Positions 8,203 to 16,967 of a stretch of DNA of 64,000 nucleotides are shown in pieces. How positions within the stretch are numbered: the first letter of the stretch is position 1; the number at the start of each line of letters is the position of its first letter. Under the pieces are notes generated by a model. It was given only the letters and a program-made list of their open reading frames with translations. It had not been told where the DNA came from and searched no databases. The translations under genes and the position numbers were made by a program. The DNA comes from Vallitaleaceae bacterium 9-2 (GTDB lineage: Bacteria; Bacillota; Clostridia; Lachnospirales; Vallitaleaceae), in assembly GCA_038396585.1 (NCBI GenBank), contig CP121691.1, forward strand, positions 3,224,001-3,288,000, given 5' to 3'.

Positions 8203-11200
8203 TTATGGATTAAACTTAATAATGCTTTCAATAATATACTCATAATCGCGATACGCAAAAGTATCGCCTATTTTTTTATTGAGCAATTGGCACTTAAATC
8301 CATTCAACTCCTCTTCTGTCTCTCCATCAATATGTACTTCAAACACTTCTTCTGAAGCCTTATCAATCAAGCGCACTTTGTCCTGATACCAACACACCGC
8401 CTCTTCCGACTGTTGAGCCAGATGATATAAAGTTGTCTGTTCGGCCTTTTGCGATACCTGTGTCGGCAATTGTGCTTTTTGGTCTAGGTGATGCTTAATC
8501 TGCTGAATAACTTGTTCTCTATTTTTCCACCAATCATAACTCCAGACCCGCAACACATCCCAGTCTCTTGTTTGATAAAAACGTTGTCGATAAATATCAC
8601 GTTCTAACAGACTTTGTCCACTTTGATAGACTGCGCTATCTGTCTCTAGACCAAGAATATAGGCCTGTCTATTTTCATCCCATATAGCCGCATCGATTTG
8701 ATAGCGTCCTCGTCCGATATAATTATCCACACAAAATCCTTCTTGACGAAGTACGACACTTAATTCTTCAACAAATCCTTCTGTCTCATCTTTTGGTTTT
8801 GCTTCAAATTCAGACATTCGGTGCAGTAATAAATCCTGTCGCTCCTTATTTTGCTCGGAGACTTCTTTGGCATACTGCAGGTATTGTTTGAACAGTTTTG
8901 CTCCACGATTTTTTGTCTTTGAAACGGTCAACGCCTCCGGTTCAATGGATGTAATGACATAGCATTTTTTCTTTGCACGACTAATGGCTACGTTGAGTCG
9001 GTTCTCACCACCGTCTTGCGAAAGCGATCCAAAATTCATTGAGATCTTCCCGGCTTCATTGGGTGCATATCCCACCGAAAAAATAATAATATCCCGTTCA
9101 TCCCCTTGGACATTTTCAATATTTTTTACAAATATAGATACATCTTCTTCTTTACGGCGCCGCTGTCGTTCTTCCATATAAAGGGTTTTGAAGGTTTCAT
9201 CAATTTGGCATCTCGTCTCTAAAAGGTCTTCAATCAAGTCTTTTTGACTAATATTAAAGGTAATAATTCCAATGCTTTCATTATTGTTGCGTGTTCGAAG
9301 CAATTGGTCCACTAATTCCACGATACGATTGGCTTCGACGTTATTGCGGCGCTGTTCCCATCGTCCGTCAACTTTAATGCGTTCAATCGGTGCGGTCTTA
9401 TCAAAGTTACACTTGACACGATTTGGCGATACATTAAGTCGACCACTATAGAAAGCATGATTAGAAAACTGAATCAATTCTTCAAATTCCGAACGATAAT
9501 GATAGTTTAAATGAACTGGCGTGTACGTTACCTTAGCAAGATCTAGCAAACTTTCTTCTTCAAGGGCTGCCGCCGTTTTTATATCTATTATCTCTTCTTC
9601 TTCGTCATCCACACGCGCCATAAATGCCGATGTAGGTCGAAGCTGCTGATCATCTCCTGCAATAACAATCTTAGCTCCACGGTATATGGTTGGTATGGCG
9701 TTTTCTACAAACATCTGCGAAGCCTCATCAAAAATAATCACATCAAACAAGTTATTCTGCAGCGGAAGTATCTCTGATACAGTTTCCGGGCTCATCAACC
9801 AACAAGGATAAAGCGTAAACAGCAAATTGGTAAACTCAAAAATAAGGTTACGAATAGGCCATAAGCGTCTCTTTTTTTCTGCCTGACGGCGCATCTCTTT
9901 GTAGTTGGCATCACCTAAAAATATCTGCATTTGATCATTCCAGTAGCTATGGATAATCTTTGCGGTCTGACGTTCATTTTGTTCCATCAAATCTTGAATC
10001 CCATCCGTAATCTGATTGAACTGATGATAATAAAGATAAAACGCATTAAATTCCTCAGTCTTTTCAATGACCTGGATATGTTCTAGGACAATAAATTCTA
10101 GAAGATTATCCAGCATAATTTCCATATATTTTACATCTTGACCGTGGGTAAATGCATATTCCAAAAGCCTAACATCAATATCTTCCAGACCAAAAATACT
10201 GACGGTAAGTTCTTGATAATAGGCATAATTTTTAATACTTGCTTCAATGTTTTTGACTTGGTCAAAAAAAGTGCTTGGATTCATCATTGCCTCAGATACC
10301 TTGCGCTTGCCATCTTTAACAAAACCTTCCATGAGCTTAGACACTTCTTGACCCATAGCATTTAAGACCTTCGAGTGTTCGCTAAAGTACTGGATGTATT
10401 TTTGTTGCTCTTGTTCAAATCGTTGGCGATTCCCATTGCGCTCTTTTGTTTTTGCTGCATGCTTAACCCACTTGGGTAAATTCCACCAGCTGATTTTTTC
10501 TTCTGCAACAAGTGCTTGATTCATCTCTTGATTATAATTTTTTGCCAAAAGGTCTACAAGTTCTTGGGTTAATGGCTTTTGCTCCGCGCAATATTCCCTG
10601 GCTAGAATTTCATAAATTTTTGAATCTAGTGCAGCTAGGGTTTCTTTATACGTCATAATGTGATGACAAACCTTGATAAGCTGGTCCTTCTCCATAAAAT
10701 CCAGATTATCTTTAATCGATGTAAGATAGGGGTAGTTGTCCACAAGGGTAGCGTATTTGTGATATGTATCCACAATGTAGGGTTGCTTATTCAACTTTTC
10801 AAAAGAACGGTTGAGCTCATCATAGGTATAATGCATGAACGGATTATCTTCACGAAAAGCTTTATAATATGGATATCTAGGGTCTTCCTGGCTAAATATA
10901 CCTTCTGATTTGTTATACATCTGTTGAAGGGTGATACCAAATGGACGCTCTCTGATCAGTTCATGTTCAACACATTCTAATTGTTCAATATGTTCATTAA
11001 TCTTTGCTGCATTGTCCTCAAAAAATTGTCGGTTCTCAATGCCTTCAATATCAAAGCCTTGTTCTACTTGTTGACGTAGCTTATCATAGAAGCTTTTCTT
11101 ATCTTTATTGGCATCATGAATGAGCATCATCTTTGACTGAATCCCTGCGAGACGATTATACAGTACATCAAGCGCTGCCCGTTTTTGTGATACTACAAGA

Positions 11201-12396
11201 ACGCGTTTACCTTTTGCAAGCGCATCTGAGACCATATTACTAATGGTTTGTGACTTTCCTGTTCCAGGTGGTCCATAGATAACCATTTGATCCGTTTGCG
11301 CAAGTGTGGATAATGCAGTCTCTTGACTGTAATCTACAGGCATCATCGTATACAGGCTTTGACGATAGGTATTCGTCAATGCCACTGTATCTATTTCTTC
11401 ATCTCCTGTATTCGTTAAAAGCGTAGAGAGGCTATGGTTCATCGTCTCGGCTCCATCAAGTGCTTCTAACGCCTCATAATCGGCATAGATTGCATTGGAT
11501 ATCGGAAACTGTCCCATCACAAGGTAAGATTTGATAAGCAATTCTCCCGGTGCATACTCAGGTAGCGTTGCATTGGTATATCCGCGAAGCGTTTCATATT
11601 GAATTCGATCATCAACAGTCACCATCCCCATCTGCTCCAGCTCATTACGCACAAATTCTTCAATCGCTTCCGACTTAATTGATGAAAGGTCTAATGTATC
11701 ATAGTCCTTGATTACCGATTGATGGCACTTATTCGCAGCAAATAAAAACACCTTATTCACCATGGCGTCTCTAGCTTCACTGTTTTTTATCGACCAAGTA
11801 TTACCATGTACTTCAAGCTCCACAGGAAAAAGAAAAAAAGGTGCTCGAACGAAGCTTCCATCGCGAAAGCGCCCCTCCACAAACGGGAATCCGATGGATA
11901 GTTCATACTTTCCAGTTTCCTTTTCAATAGCCAATGTCTCACGATGTAGATAACTCAGGTGATTTGACAGCATCAACGCCGTCTCATAGTCTTGTTCAAT
12001 CTTCTTTTTTTGCGACTCTTGATGTAACTGATATTTTTCTTCGATTTCCTGATGGCGCTGTCTTAATATGTGCTCTTCATCCTTAGACAGACCTTCTTGC
12101 TTTTTCATCATCGATGATAAGGCGCTAAATTCTTGTTCACGTTCCAACGTAATCGCCTCTTCAAGCGCTTGCAATCGTTTTTTACGAACTTTATACGGAT
12201 CTTCAAGAATCACCATTGATTTTGACATATCCCCAAGAATATACTCCGCCAAAGATGTGACATCAAAATTTTGCTCGATAAAGCTACGATACAAGTCAAA
12301 ACTTCTTTTTTTATGTACCTTCCTAAGTATGAGACTGCGATTGCGACCGCTTATGTTTACAAGTCGGTCTTTGTACGTTTTTAATACCTCTTGCAT
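8203..12396 (-). CDS. Large superfamily 1 helicase with C-terminal restriction-endonuclease-like domain
   Basis: 1397 residues from the ATG at 12396, preceded by GGGAGGAT; a longer frame from 12435 lacks a ribosome binding site. N-terminal region of unknown fold with a coiled coil (about 80-150). Walker A GPPGTGKS lies near residue 378, Walker B FDEASQM near 885, and the DNA2/NAM7-type motif VI (NVAISRAKKK) near 1135. Residues about 1225-1295 resemble the MTES_1575-type nuclease fold (YQIDAA, then GLETD, then WDVLRVWS). It probably unwinds and cuts DNA or RNA. Similar proteins occur singly and in defence regions; no restriction or toxin genes are adjacent. Function unknown. Confidence 0.78.
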   Translation of the reverse strand: MQEVLKTYKDRLVNISGRNRSLILRKVHKKRSFDLYRSFIEQNFDVTSLAEYILGDMSKSMVILEDPYKVRKKRLQALEEAITLEREQEFSALSSMMKKQEGLSKDEEHILRQRHQEIEEKYQLHQESQKKKIEQDYETALMLSNHLSYLHRETLAIEKETGKYELSIGFPFVEGRFRDGSFVRAPFFLFPVELEVHGNTWSIKNSEARDAMVNKVFLFAANKCHQSVIKDYDTLDLSSIKSEAIEEFVRNELEQMGMVTVDDRIQYETLRGYTNATLPEYAPGELLIKSYLVMGQFPISNAIYADYEALEALDGAETMNHSLSTLLTNTGDEEIDTVALTNTYRQSLYTMMPVDYSQETALSTLAQTDQMVIYGPPGTGKSQTISNMVSDALAKGKRVLVVSQKRAALDVLYNRLAGIQSKMMLIHDANKDKKSFYDKLRQQVEQGFDIEGIENRQFFEDNAAKINEHIEQLECVEHELIRERPFGITLQQMYNKSEGIFSQEDPRYPYYKAFREDNPFMHYTYDELNRSFEKLNKQPYIVDTYHKYATLVDNYPYLTSIKDNLDFMEKDQLIKVCHHIMTYKETLAALDSKIYEILAREYCAEQKPLTQELVDLLAKNYNQEMNQALVAEEKISWWNLPKWVKHAAKTKERNGNRQRFEQEQQKYIQYFSEHSKVLNAMGQEVSKLMEGFVKDGKRKVSEAMMNPSTFFDQVKNIEASIKNYAYYQELTVSIFGLEDIDVRLLEYAFTHGQDVKYMEIMLDNLLEFIVLEHIQVIEKTEEFNAFYLYYHQFNQITDGIQDLMEQNERQTAKIIHSYWNDQMQIFLGDANYKEMRRQAEKKRRLWPIRNLIFEFTNLLFTLYPCWLMSPETVSEILPLQNNLFDVIIFDEASQMFVENAIPTIYRGAKIVIAGDDQQLRPTSAFMARVDDEEEEIIDIKTAAALEEESLLDLAKVTYTPVHLNYHYRSEFEELIQFSNHAFYSGRLNVSPNRVKCNFDKTAPIERIKVDGRWEQRRNNVEANRIVELVDQLLRTRNNNESIGIITFNISQKDLIEDLLETRCQIDETFKTLYMEERQRRRKEEDVSIFVKNIENVQGDERDIIIFSVGYAPNEAGKISMNFGSLSQDGGENRLNVAISRAKKKCYVITSIEPEALTVSKTKNRGAKLFKQYLQYAKEVSEQNKERQDLLLHRMSEFEAKPKDETEGFVEELSVVLRQEGFCVDNYIGRGRYQIDAAIWDENRQAYILGLETDSAVYQSGQSLLERDIYRQRFYQTRDWDVLRVWSYDWWKNREQVIQQIKHHLDQKAQLPTQVSQKAEQTTLYHLAQQSEEAVCWYQDKVRLIDKASEEVFEVHIDGETEEELNGFKCQLLNKKIGDTFAYRDYEYIIESIIKFNP

Positions 12397-12479
12397 TTTT
12401 ATCCTCCCATATTGTTTTTCTACATTCAAAAACACTTTCTTTTAGTATACCTATATACGGATTAATCTACAAGAAAATC

Positions 12480-12507
12480 TTGCCAATGTGTTGGAAAATG
12501 ATATACT
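12480..12507 (+). promoter_or_regulatory. Promoter of the GNAT acetyltransferase gene
   Basis: TTGCCA at 12480-12485, a 16-bp spacer and TATACT at 12502-12507, 38 bp before the ATG. AAGGAGAT precedes the start codon. Confidence 0.5.
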
Positions 12508-12544
12508 AAATAGAGAAACATATATCGACCTATAAGGAGATCGT

Positions 12545-13096
12545 ATGCGAAAAGTACAGTTAGAATCCCCTCGTCTTATTATAAAAACAATTACGCCTTC
12601 TCAAGCTTCAAAAGTCTTGGCATTTTATATGGAAAACAAGGATTTTTTCGAACCCTTTGAGCCTTATCGTCCACCGTACTTTTATACCAAACAACATCAG
12701 CGTCAACTCCTTCGCTGGGATTTACAGGGATTAGCCGAATCTTCTATGGTAAGGTTTTGGCTATATAAAAAAGAAGACCTTGCCCATCCCATCGGAAGCA
12801 TATCCTTGTCCAATATTTTTCGTGGGGTTTTTCAATCGTGTAATATCGGCTACAAAATTGATTGTCAGCATACACGTCAAGGATATATGGAAGAAGCCAT
12901 GATTCAAGTCATTGAGTATGCTTTTTTAACATTGGATCTTCATCGTATTGAAGCCAACGTTATGCCACGTAATACCCCTTCGTTAAGCCTTGTAAAAAAG
13001 CTCGGTTTTCACGAAGAAGGCTTAGCTAAGCAATATTTAAAAATTAATGGTCAGTGGGAAGACCATCTACATATGACACTCTTAAACGAAACTTAA
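12545..13096 (+). CDS. GNAT-family N-acetyltransferase (RimJ/RimL-like)
   Basis: 183 residues, typical length for the RimJ/RimL branch. Starts with the branch-typical ESPRLIIKTI strand, has the acetyl-CoA-binding region (NIGYKIDCQHTRQGYMEEA) and the C-terminal LGFHEEGLAKQYLKINGQWEDH. Members acetylate N-termini of ribosomal proteins, other proteins or small molecules; the substrate is not predictable. Encoded alone; the 3' side holds the first small-RNA copy. Confidence 0.82.
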   Translation: MRKVQLESPRLIIKTITPSQASKVLAFYMENKDFFEPFEPYRPPYFYTKQHQRQLLRWDLQGLAESSMVRFWLYKKEDLAHPIGSISLSNIFRGVFQSCNIGYKIDCQHTRQGYMEEAMIQVIEYAFLTLDLHRIEANVMPRNTPSLSLVKKLGFHEEGLAKQYLKINGQWEDHLHMTLLNET

Positions 13097-13112
13097 TGAT
13101 ACTTTTATACAA

Positions 13113-13166
13113 TTTACAAATTGTTCATAAAGTATACATTTTGTATACACAACTATATTGTATTAT
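13113..13166 (+). promoter_or_regulatory. Putative promoter of small RNA copy 1
   Basis: TGTATTAT at 13159-13166 supplies a -10 (TATTAT at 13161-13166) that ends 5 nt before the first hairpin base. No good -35 is seen. A conserved box (TTTACAAAT, then TTCATA) begins at 13113, exactly 48 bp before the -10, as in copy 2. This could be an activator site. Confidence 0.45.
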
Positions 13167-13171
13167 TTATC

Positions 13172-13261
13172 TGTAAGAATTAGTTACCTCTTACATATTA
13201 AATACTCTCCCCCTCATCCTTTACAATAGCACCAAGCTTCGAGCTTAGGTGCTCTTTTTTT
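13172..13261 (+). ncRNA. Candidate small regulatory RNA, copy 1
   Basis: A 90-nt element with three parts. The 5' hairpin is TGTAAGA (13172-13178) paired with TCTTACA (13189-13195), with a 10-nt loop. An unpaired C-rich stretch CTCTCCCCCTCATCC lies at 13205-13219. The terminator (GCACC/GGTGC and AAGCT/AGCTT pairing, 13229-13252) is followed by a T run at 13253-13261. The copy at 22017-22106 is identical at 86 of 90 positions, and all four differences fall in loops or a bulge. There is no open reading frame of note and no plus-strand gene downstream, so a leader or riboswitch is unlikely. The C-rich segment resembles the Shine-Dalgarno-pairing segments of known Gram-positive small RNAs (RsaE/RoxS-like in principle). 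No known family was recognised. Confidence 0.72.
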
Positions 13262-13265
13262 GTAT

Positions 13266-13333
13266 AAAAAACCAGCCATACAGGCAATCCCTACCGATAT
13301 AAAGCTTCGGTCAGTACTGCTGTATGGCTGGTT
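13266..13333 (-). terminator. Terminator of the chemoreceptor gene
   Basis: A 14-bp perfect inverted repeat (13270-13283 with 13320-13333) encloses a smaller stem ACCGA (13293-13297) with TCGGT (13307-13311). A T run follows on the minus strand (A run at 13266-13271). It lies directly after the chemoreceptor stop codon. Confidence 0.75.
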
Positions 13334-13338
13334 ATTAA

Positions 13339-15033
13339 TTAAATGTTAAAGTATCCTACCTTTTCATCTAGGCGGTTTGCACTGTTTTGATTCTGCGTTG
13401 TTCGAGTCAACACATCATCCGATTTCATAGCAATATCCGTTAGTTTTTCTGCAATGAGTGTCGTGCCTTCTGCCCCTTCTATAGAGGCTCTAGAGATTTC
13501 ATCAATAGCTAAGCGAATCTGTCGAATCGTCTCTACCAACTGTAACGCCACATGATTAATCTCCATCACCACTGTTTGCACTTGATCTGAGTCTTGGTTA
13601 TATTGGTCACTGGTTTTTACAAACACTTGGTAATCCTTTAACACCTGTGTATCGACAAATGCTAATAGTTCCTGTGAATCTTGAACCATGCTTGTTACCG
13701 TATCCGATACATTACTTGTGATTGCATTAATTCTAGATACCGCTTTGTTGGAATCTTCTGCTAACTTGCGAATCTCATCTGCCACCACTGCAAATCCTTT
13801 TCCTGCCTCACCTGCACGTGCAGCTTCTATCGCAGCATTTAGTGCCAGTAGGTTGGTTTGGGATGTAATCGCCATGATTGTCTGAGATAATTCGCGTATT
13901 TCTTCAATTGCATCGGCTTTTTGAATTGAATCTCGAAGTTGTTGATTTGTCTTTTCATAAATGCCGGTTGCACTATTATATGAATTGAGGGTTTCTTCTT
14001 TCAGTAAATCTGCCCGCTTTTTAATTTCCTTTGCCAGCGTTTCACCTGAATAGGTCTTATCCTTCATCTGCTCAATGCGTTCTTCGATTTCAGTCGCTGA
14101 TGCATGCATCTGTTGTGTCGATGCCGATGTCTCATCCATCCCTGCGGATAGCTCTTCTGTTGTTGCAGAGATATCTTGAATACTTGCATGGACAATTTCC
14201 ATATCTTCAAACGCTTCTGTCGCAGAGCCCTTTAACTTCTGAGACTCTTGCTTAATCTCATCTAAGACACCTGTAATCTGAGTTTTCATAATATCTGCTG
14301 AGCGTGCAATCTGTCCGATCTCATCTTTTCTCATGGTCAATTTTGGGGGAAACTCAATATCAAATCGCCCTTGCTCCATAGATTGCATGCGTTCTTGAAC
14401 CATATACAATTTTTTGGCGATAAGGCTTCCAAAAAGATACATAAGCACACTACTGATTATAAGCAATACAAACGCTGCTATTCCAATTATTAGCATAACC
14501 TGATCAATCGCCTTAGAAACTTGCTCTGTATAAACTCCCACAAACCACATGCCTATTATTTCCCCAGCATTGTCTTTAATGGGAACATATACCGTGTGCG
14601 AGGATCTGCCCAGAATATCTGCCATGCCAGAGTATAGTTCTCCTTGCTCTAGAACTTTTTGGACGACCGCTTGGGAAGCCTGGGTTCCTACTTGGCGCTG
14701 CCCATTAGCATCTGAGACATTGGTAGTTATACGTGTATCGCCTTGGAAAATTGTGACTAATATATCCGCTCCATTGGTAATTTCATCAATAATTTCTGTA
14801 TTGTCATTGATGACGACGTCCCCTTTATAAAGCTTATCGTCTATAATGCTCCAATCGCCCGGATAAATTGTGTCGATAAGATGCAATCCTACACCCGAAT
14901 AATTTTCCAGTTCTTGTGTTTTTTCTCGCATAATTAAGGCATTCATTTCATTATGCATAAAAAGAACAATTGCTGTTGTCAGTGCGACAATAATCCCGGT
15001 GGTAATTAAACTGATTTTCCATTTGATTTTCAT
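13339..15033 (-). CDS. Methyl-accepting chemotaxis protein with periplasmic-type Cache sensor
   Basis: 564 residues from the ATG at 15033; AAAGGAAGTG precedes it, while the longer frame from 15105 lacks a comparable site. Transmembrane helix at about 7-28, extracellular sensor with a single-Cache-like pattern (30-180), second helix about 183-205, HAMP domain, then the cytoplasmic signalling domain with the conserved hairpin tip ([18 protein letters not shown]) and C-terminal helices. It should sense a ligand and modulate CheA. Its place directly downstream of an ABC sugar importer suggests a carbohydrate attractant, perhaps delivered by the importer's binding protein. This is inference. Confidence 0.9.
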   Translation of the reverse strand: MKIKWKISLITTGIIVALTTAIVLFMHNEMNALIMREKTQELENYSGVGLHLIDTIYPGDWSIIDDKLYKGDVVINDNTEIIDEITNGADILVTIFQGDTRITTNVSDANGQRQVGTQASQAVVQKVLEQGELYSGMADILGRSSHTVYVPIKDNAGEIIGMWFVGVYTEQVSKAIDQVMLIIGIAAFVLLIISSVLMYLFGSLIAKKLYMVQERMQSMEQGRFDIEFPPKLTMRKDEIGQIARSADIMKTQITGVLDEIKQESQKLKGSATEAFEDMEIVHASIQDISATTEELSAGMDETSASTQQMHASATEIEERIEQMKDKTYSGETLAKEIKKRADLLKEETLNSYNSATGIYEKTNQQLRDSIQKADAIEEIRELSQTIMAITSQTNLLALNAAIEAARAGEAGKGFAVVADEIRKLAEDSNKAVSRINAITSNVSDTVTSMVQDSQELLAFVDTQVLKDYQVFVKTSDQYNQDSDQVQTVVMEINHVALQLVETIRQIRLAIDEISRASIEGAEGTTLIAEKLTDIAMKSDDVLTRTTQNQNSANRLDEKVGYFNI

Positions 15034-15117
15034 TTTGGCACTTCCTTTCATAATTATGAAATAAAATACCCTCTCTGGTTTTCCCATCGCAATACCTGCT
15101 GCCATTTCTCACAAGTT

Positions 15118-15143
15118 ATATCGGATGGTTTTATGAAATCCTA
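15118..15143 (-). promoter_or_regulatory. Possible sigma-D (flagellar/chemotaxis) promoter for the chemoreceptor
   Basis: On the minus strand, CCGATAT (15118-15124) matches the sigma-D -10 consensus exactly. The -35 expected 15 bp upstream reads TAGG, only a partial match to TAAA. It lies about 85 bp before the chemoreceptor start and would free it from the importer operon. Confidence 0.35.
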
Positions 15144-15170
15144 AAGTTTGCATGAAAAAAAATACAAATT

Positions 15171-15995
15171 CTATCCCTTAACCGCTCCTGCCATCAAGCT
15201 TTGCTGTACTTGATTACTAAGGAGGAAGTAGATGAGGATAGTCGGTAATGTTGCGATAACCATACCTGCGCCAATCAGTCCCCAATCCGTTGTGTATTGT
15301 CCCGCAAAAGACATAATCCCTACCGGTAATGTCCGATAAGTTGAACTATCAATTAAAGTGTTCGCAAAAATTAATTCATTCCATGTCCCTAGGAATGTAA
15401 AGATGGATGCCGTCGCAATTGCCGGACGCATAATGGGAAGAATAATGGTAATAAAGCTGCGAAAGATTCCACACCCATCAATATAGGCCGCCTCTTCCAT
15501 CTCGCGTGGTATCGCTTTATAAAACCCGGTCAAAATCATAATGCTCATAGGGATACCAAAAGCGATATAAGGAATAAGTAATCCTAGGTATCCTCCCTTT
15601 AGTCCCATCCAGTCCATCATTTGAAATAAGGGCAACAAGGTCGCCTGAATCGGAATCATAATCCCAAGGGTAAAGATGGAAAAGACAAGGGTCTTATGCT
15701 TCCAATGCATTCTTGCAATAGCGTATGCCGCCATGGCTGATAAGATGCCTACAAAAACAACCGTCAACCCAGAGTAGATGACGGAGTTCATAAAGTAGCG
15801 TAAGATGCCTCCATCATTAAGGGCGGTTGTATAGTTTACCCAACGCCATGTCTCAGGTAATCCCAAAACATTGTCTCCAAAAATCTCGTTATTGGTTTTT
15901 AATGAAAAGGTAATCAGCCAATACAAAGGAAAGATTTGGGTTAGAGCAATTATGATTAAAAGTAAAAATTGCAGTTCTTTTTTTAGTTTTTGCAT
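15171..15995 (-). CDS. Carbohydrate ABC transporter permease (MalG-type)
   Basis: 274 residues from the ATG at 15995, preceded by AAGGAGGAAAG. Six transmembrane helices. The EAA loop, which docks the ATPase, is seen as MEEAAYIDGCGIFRSFITIILPIMRP. Second permease subunit of a CUT1-type sugar importer with the upstream MalF-like gene and binding protein. No ATPase gene is present in this operon, as is common where one MsmX/MsiK-like ATPase serves many importers. Confidence 0.9.
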   Translation of the reverse strand: MQKLKKELQFLLLIIIALTQIFPLYWLITFSLKTNNEIFGDNVLGLPETWRWVNYTTALNDGGILRYFMNSVIYSGLTVVFVGILSAMAAYAIARMHWKHKTLVFSIFTLGIMIPIQATLLPLFQMMDWMGLKGGYLGLLIPYIAFGIPMSIMILTGFYKAIPREMEEAAYIDGCGIFRSFITIILPIMRPAIATASIFTFLGTWNELIFANTLIDSSTYRTLPVGIMSFAGQYTTDWGLIGAGMVIATLPTILIYFLLSNQVQQSLMAGAVKG

Positions 15996-16005
15996 ACTTT
16001 CCTCC

Positions 16006-16899
16006 TTATAATGATGAAGCGTTTTCTTCAGCACGCTTAAAAATCCGACTAATAATCAAACTAAACAATAGACATTCAATAACAATGAAAAAGGCCTGGG
16101 CACTTCCATATCCATATAAGCTCTTCCTAAACAAGTTGGTATACATCAGTGTTGAAGGTACCTCTGATGCATGGTTAGGTCCGCCACCTGTCATGACATA
16201 AATTAAGTCGAAGGAACGTAGGGCTCCGGTTAAAGCAAAAATCATACAGGTTTTGATTACAGGCGACAATAAAGGAATGGTAATCTTTAGTGTCGTCTTG
16301 AATTTTGTCGCACCGTCAATCTGGGCCGCCTCATAGTAATCGTTTGGAATCGATTTGATACCTGCATAAAAAATCAGCATATGATATCCAATATATTGCC
16401 ATACAGCGGGCACAACGGTTGCATAAAAAGCTGTCTTTGGTTGTGCCAGCCAGGCGTACTCAAAATCACTCCCACTAATTGTGCGAATGAGAATATTCAA
16501 TAGTCCATAGTCACTTTTGAAAATACGCATCCATAATTGTCCGATAACCATACTCGATATAACCACAGGTACAAAATAGATGGTTCTAAAAAACTTTTCT
16601 CCACGTACACCACGCGAAAGAATAAGTGCAAGGGTAAACGAAATCGGTAATTGAATGAATAGGGATGCCGCCACAAGTATAAAAGAGTTCTTCACTGAGT
16701 CCGGAAAATATCGATCTTTTGTAAATAACTCAATATAATTTGAAAAGCCTAGGAATACTTTTTCACCTATACCATTATAATCATAGAGACTATATACACC
16801 TGTTGTTATGATGGGGATGATAACAAAAGCAATAAAAATAAGCAATGCCGGCAAAACAAAGATGGCAACATACCATTTATTACTAAGAATTCTGTCCAT
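16006..16899 (-). CDS. Carbohydrate ABC transporter permease (MalF/UgpA-type)
   Basis: 297 residues, six transmembrane helices. The EAA loop is YYEAAQIDGATKFKTTLKITIPLL. The start at 16899 has GGAGGTT before it. First permease subunit of the CUT1 importer; an intercistronic hairpin separates it from the binding-protein gene, and 10 bp separate its stop from the MalG-type start. Transports an oligosaccharide or glycoside of unknown identity, probably linked to the nearby GH4 glycosidase. Confidence 0.9.
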   Translation of the reverse strand: MDRILSNKWYVAIFVLPALLIFIAFVIIPIITTGVYSLYDYNGIGEKVFLGFSNYIELFTKDRYFPDSVKNSFILVAASLFIQLPISFTLALILSRGVRGEKFFRTIYFVPVVISSMVIGQLWMRIFKSDYGLLNILIRTISGSDFEYAWLAQPKTAFYATVVPAVWQYIGYHMLIFYAGIKSIPNDYYEAAQIDGATKFKTTLKITIPLLSPVIKTCMIFALTGALRSFDLIYVMTGGGPNHASEVPSTLMYTNLFRKSLYGYGSAQAFFIVIECLLFSLIISRIFKRAEENASSL

Positions 16900-16924
16900 T
16901 GTATAACCTCCGTTATTTATAAAT

Positions 16925-16954
16925 GGGGATTATCGCCCAAAAGCGATAATCCCC
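16925..16954 (-). other. Intercistronic hairpin after the sugar-binding-protein gene
   Basis: 12-bp perfect stem: GGGGATTATCGC at 16925-16936 with GCGATAATCCCC at 16943-16954, loop of 6 nt. No T run follows, so it is more likely to protect the 3' end of the binding-protein mRNA, raising its yield over the permeases, than to stop transcription fully. Confidence 0.6.
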
Positions 16955-16967
16955 ACAGCTCATTTGC

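Noticed and set aside
12068-12445. 125-codon plus-strand frame opposite the helicase gene start
   Set aside because: It lies wholly antisense to a long conserved gene, has no ribosome binding site and no recognisable protein features.
13172-13261. Repeat read as a riboswitch or T-box leader
   Set aside because: Neither copy has a gene in the same direction after its terminator; the next genes are convergent.
13266-13333. Large inverted repeat next to small RNA copy 1 as part of that RNA or as a mobile-element end
   Set aside because: It is absent from copy 2, carries its T run on the minus strand, and fits a terminator for the chemoreceptor gene. No transposase is nearby.
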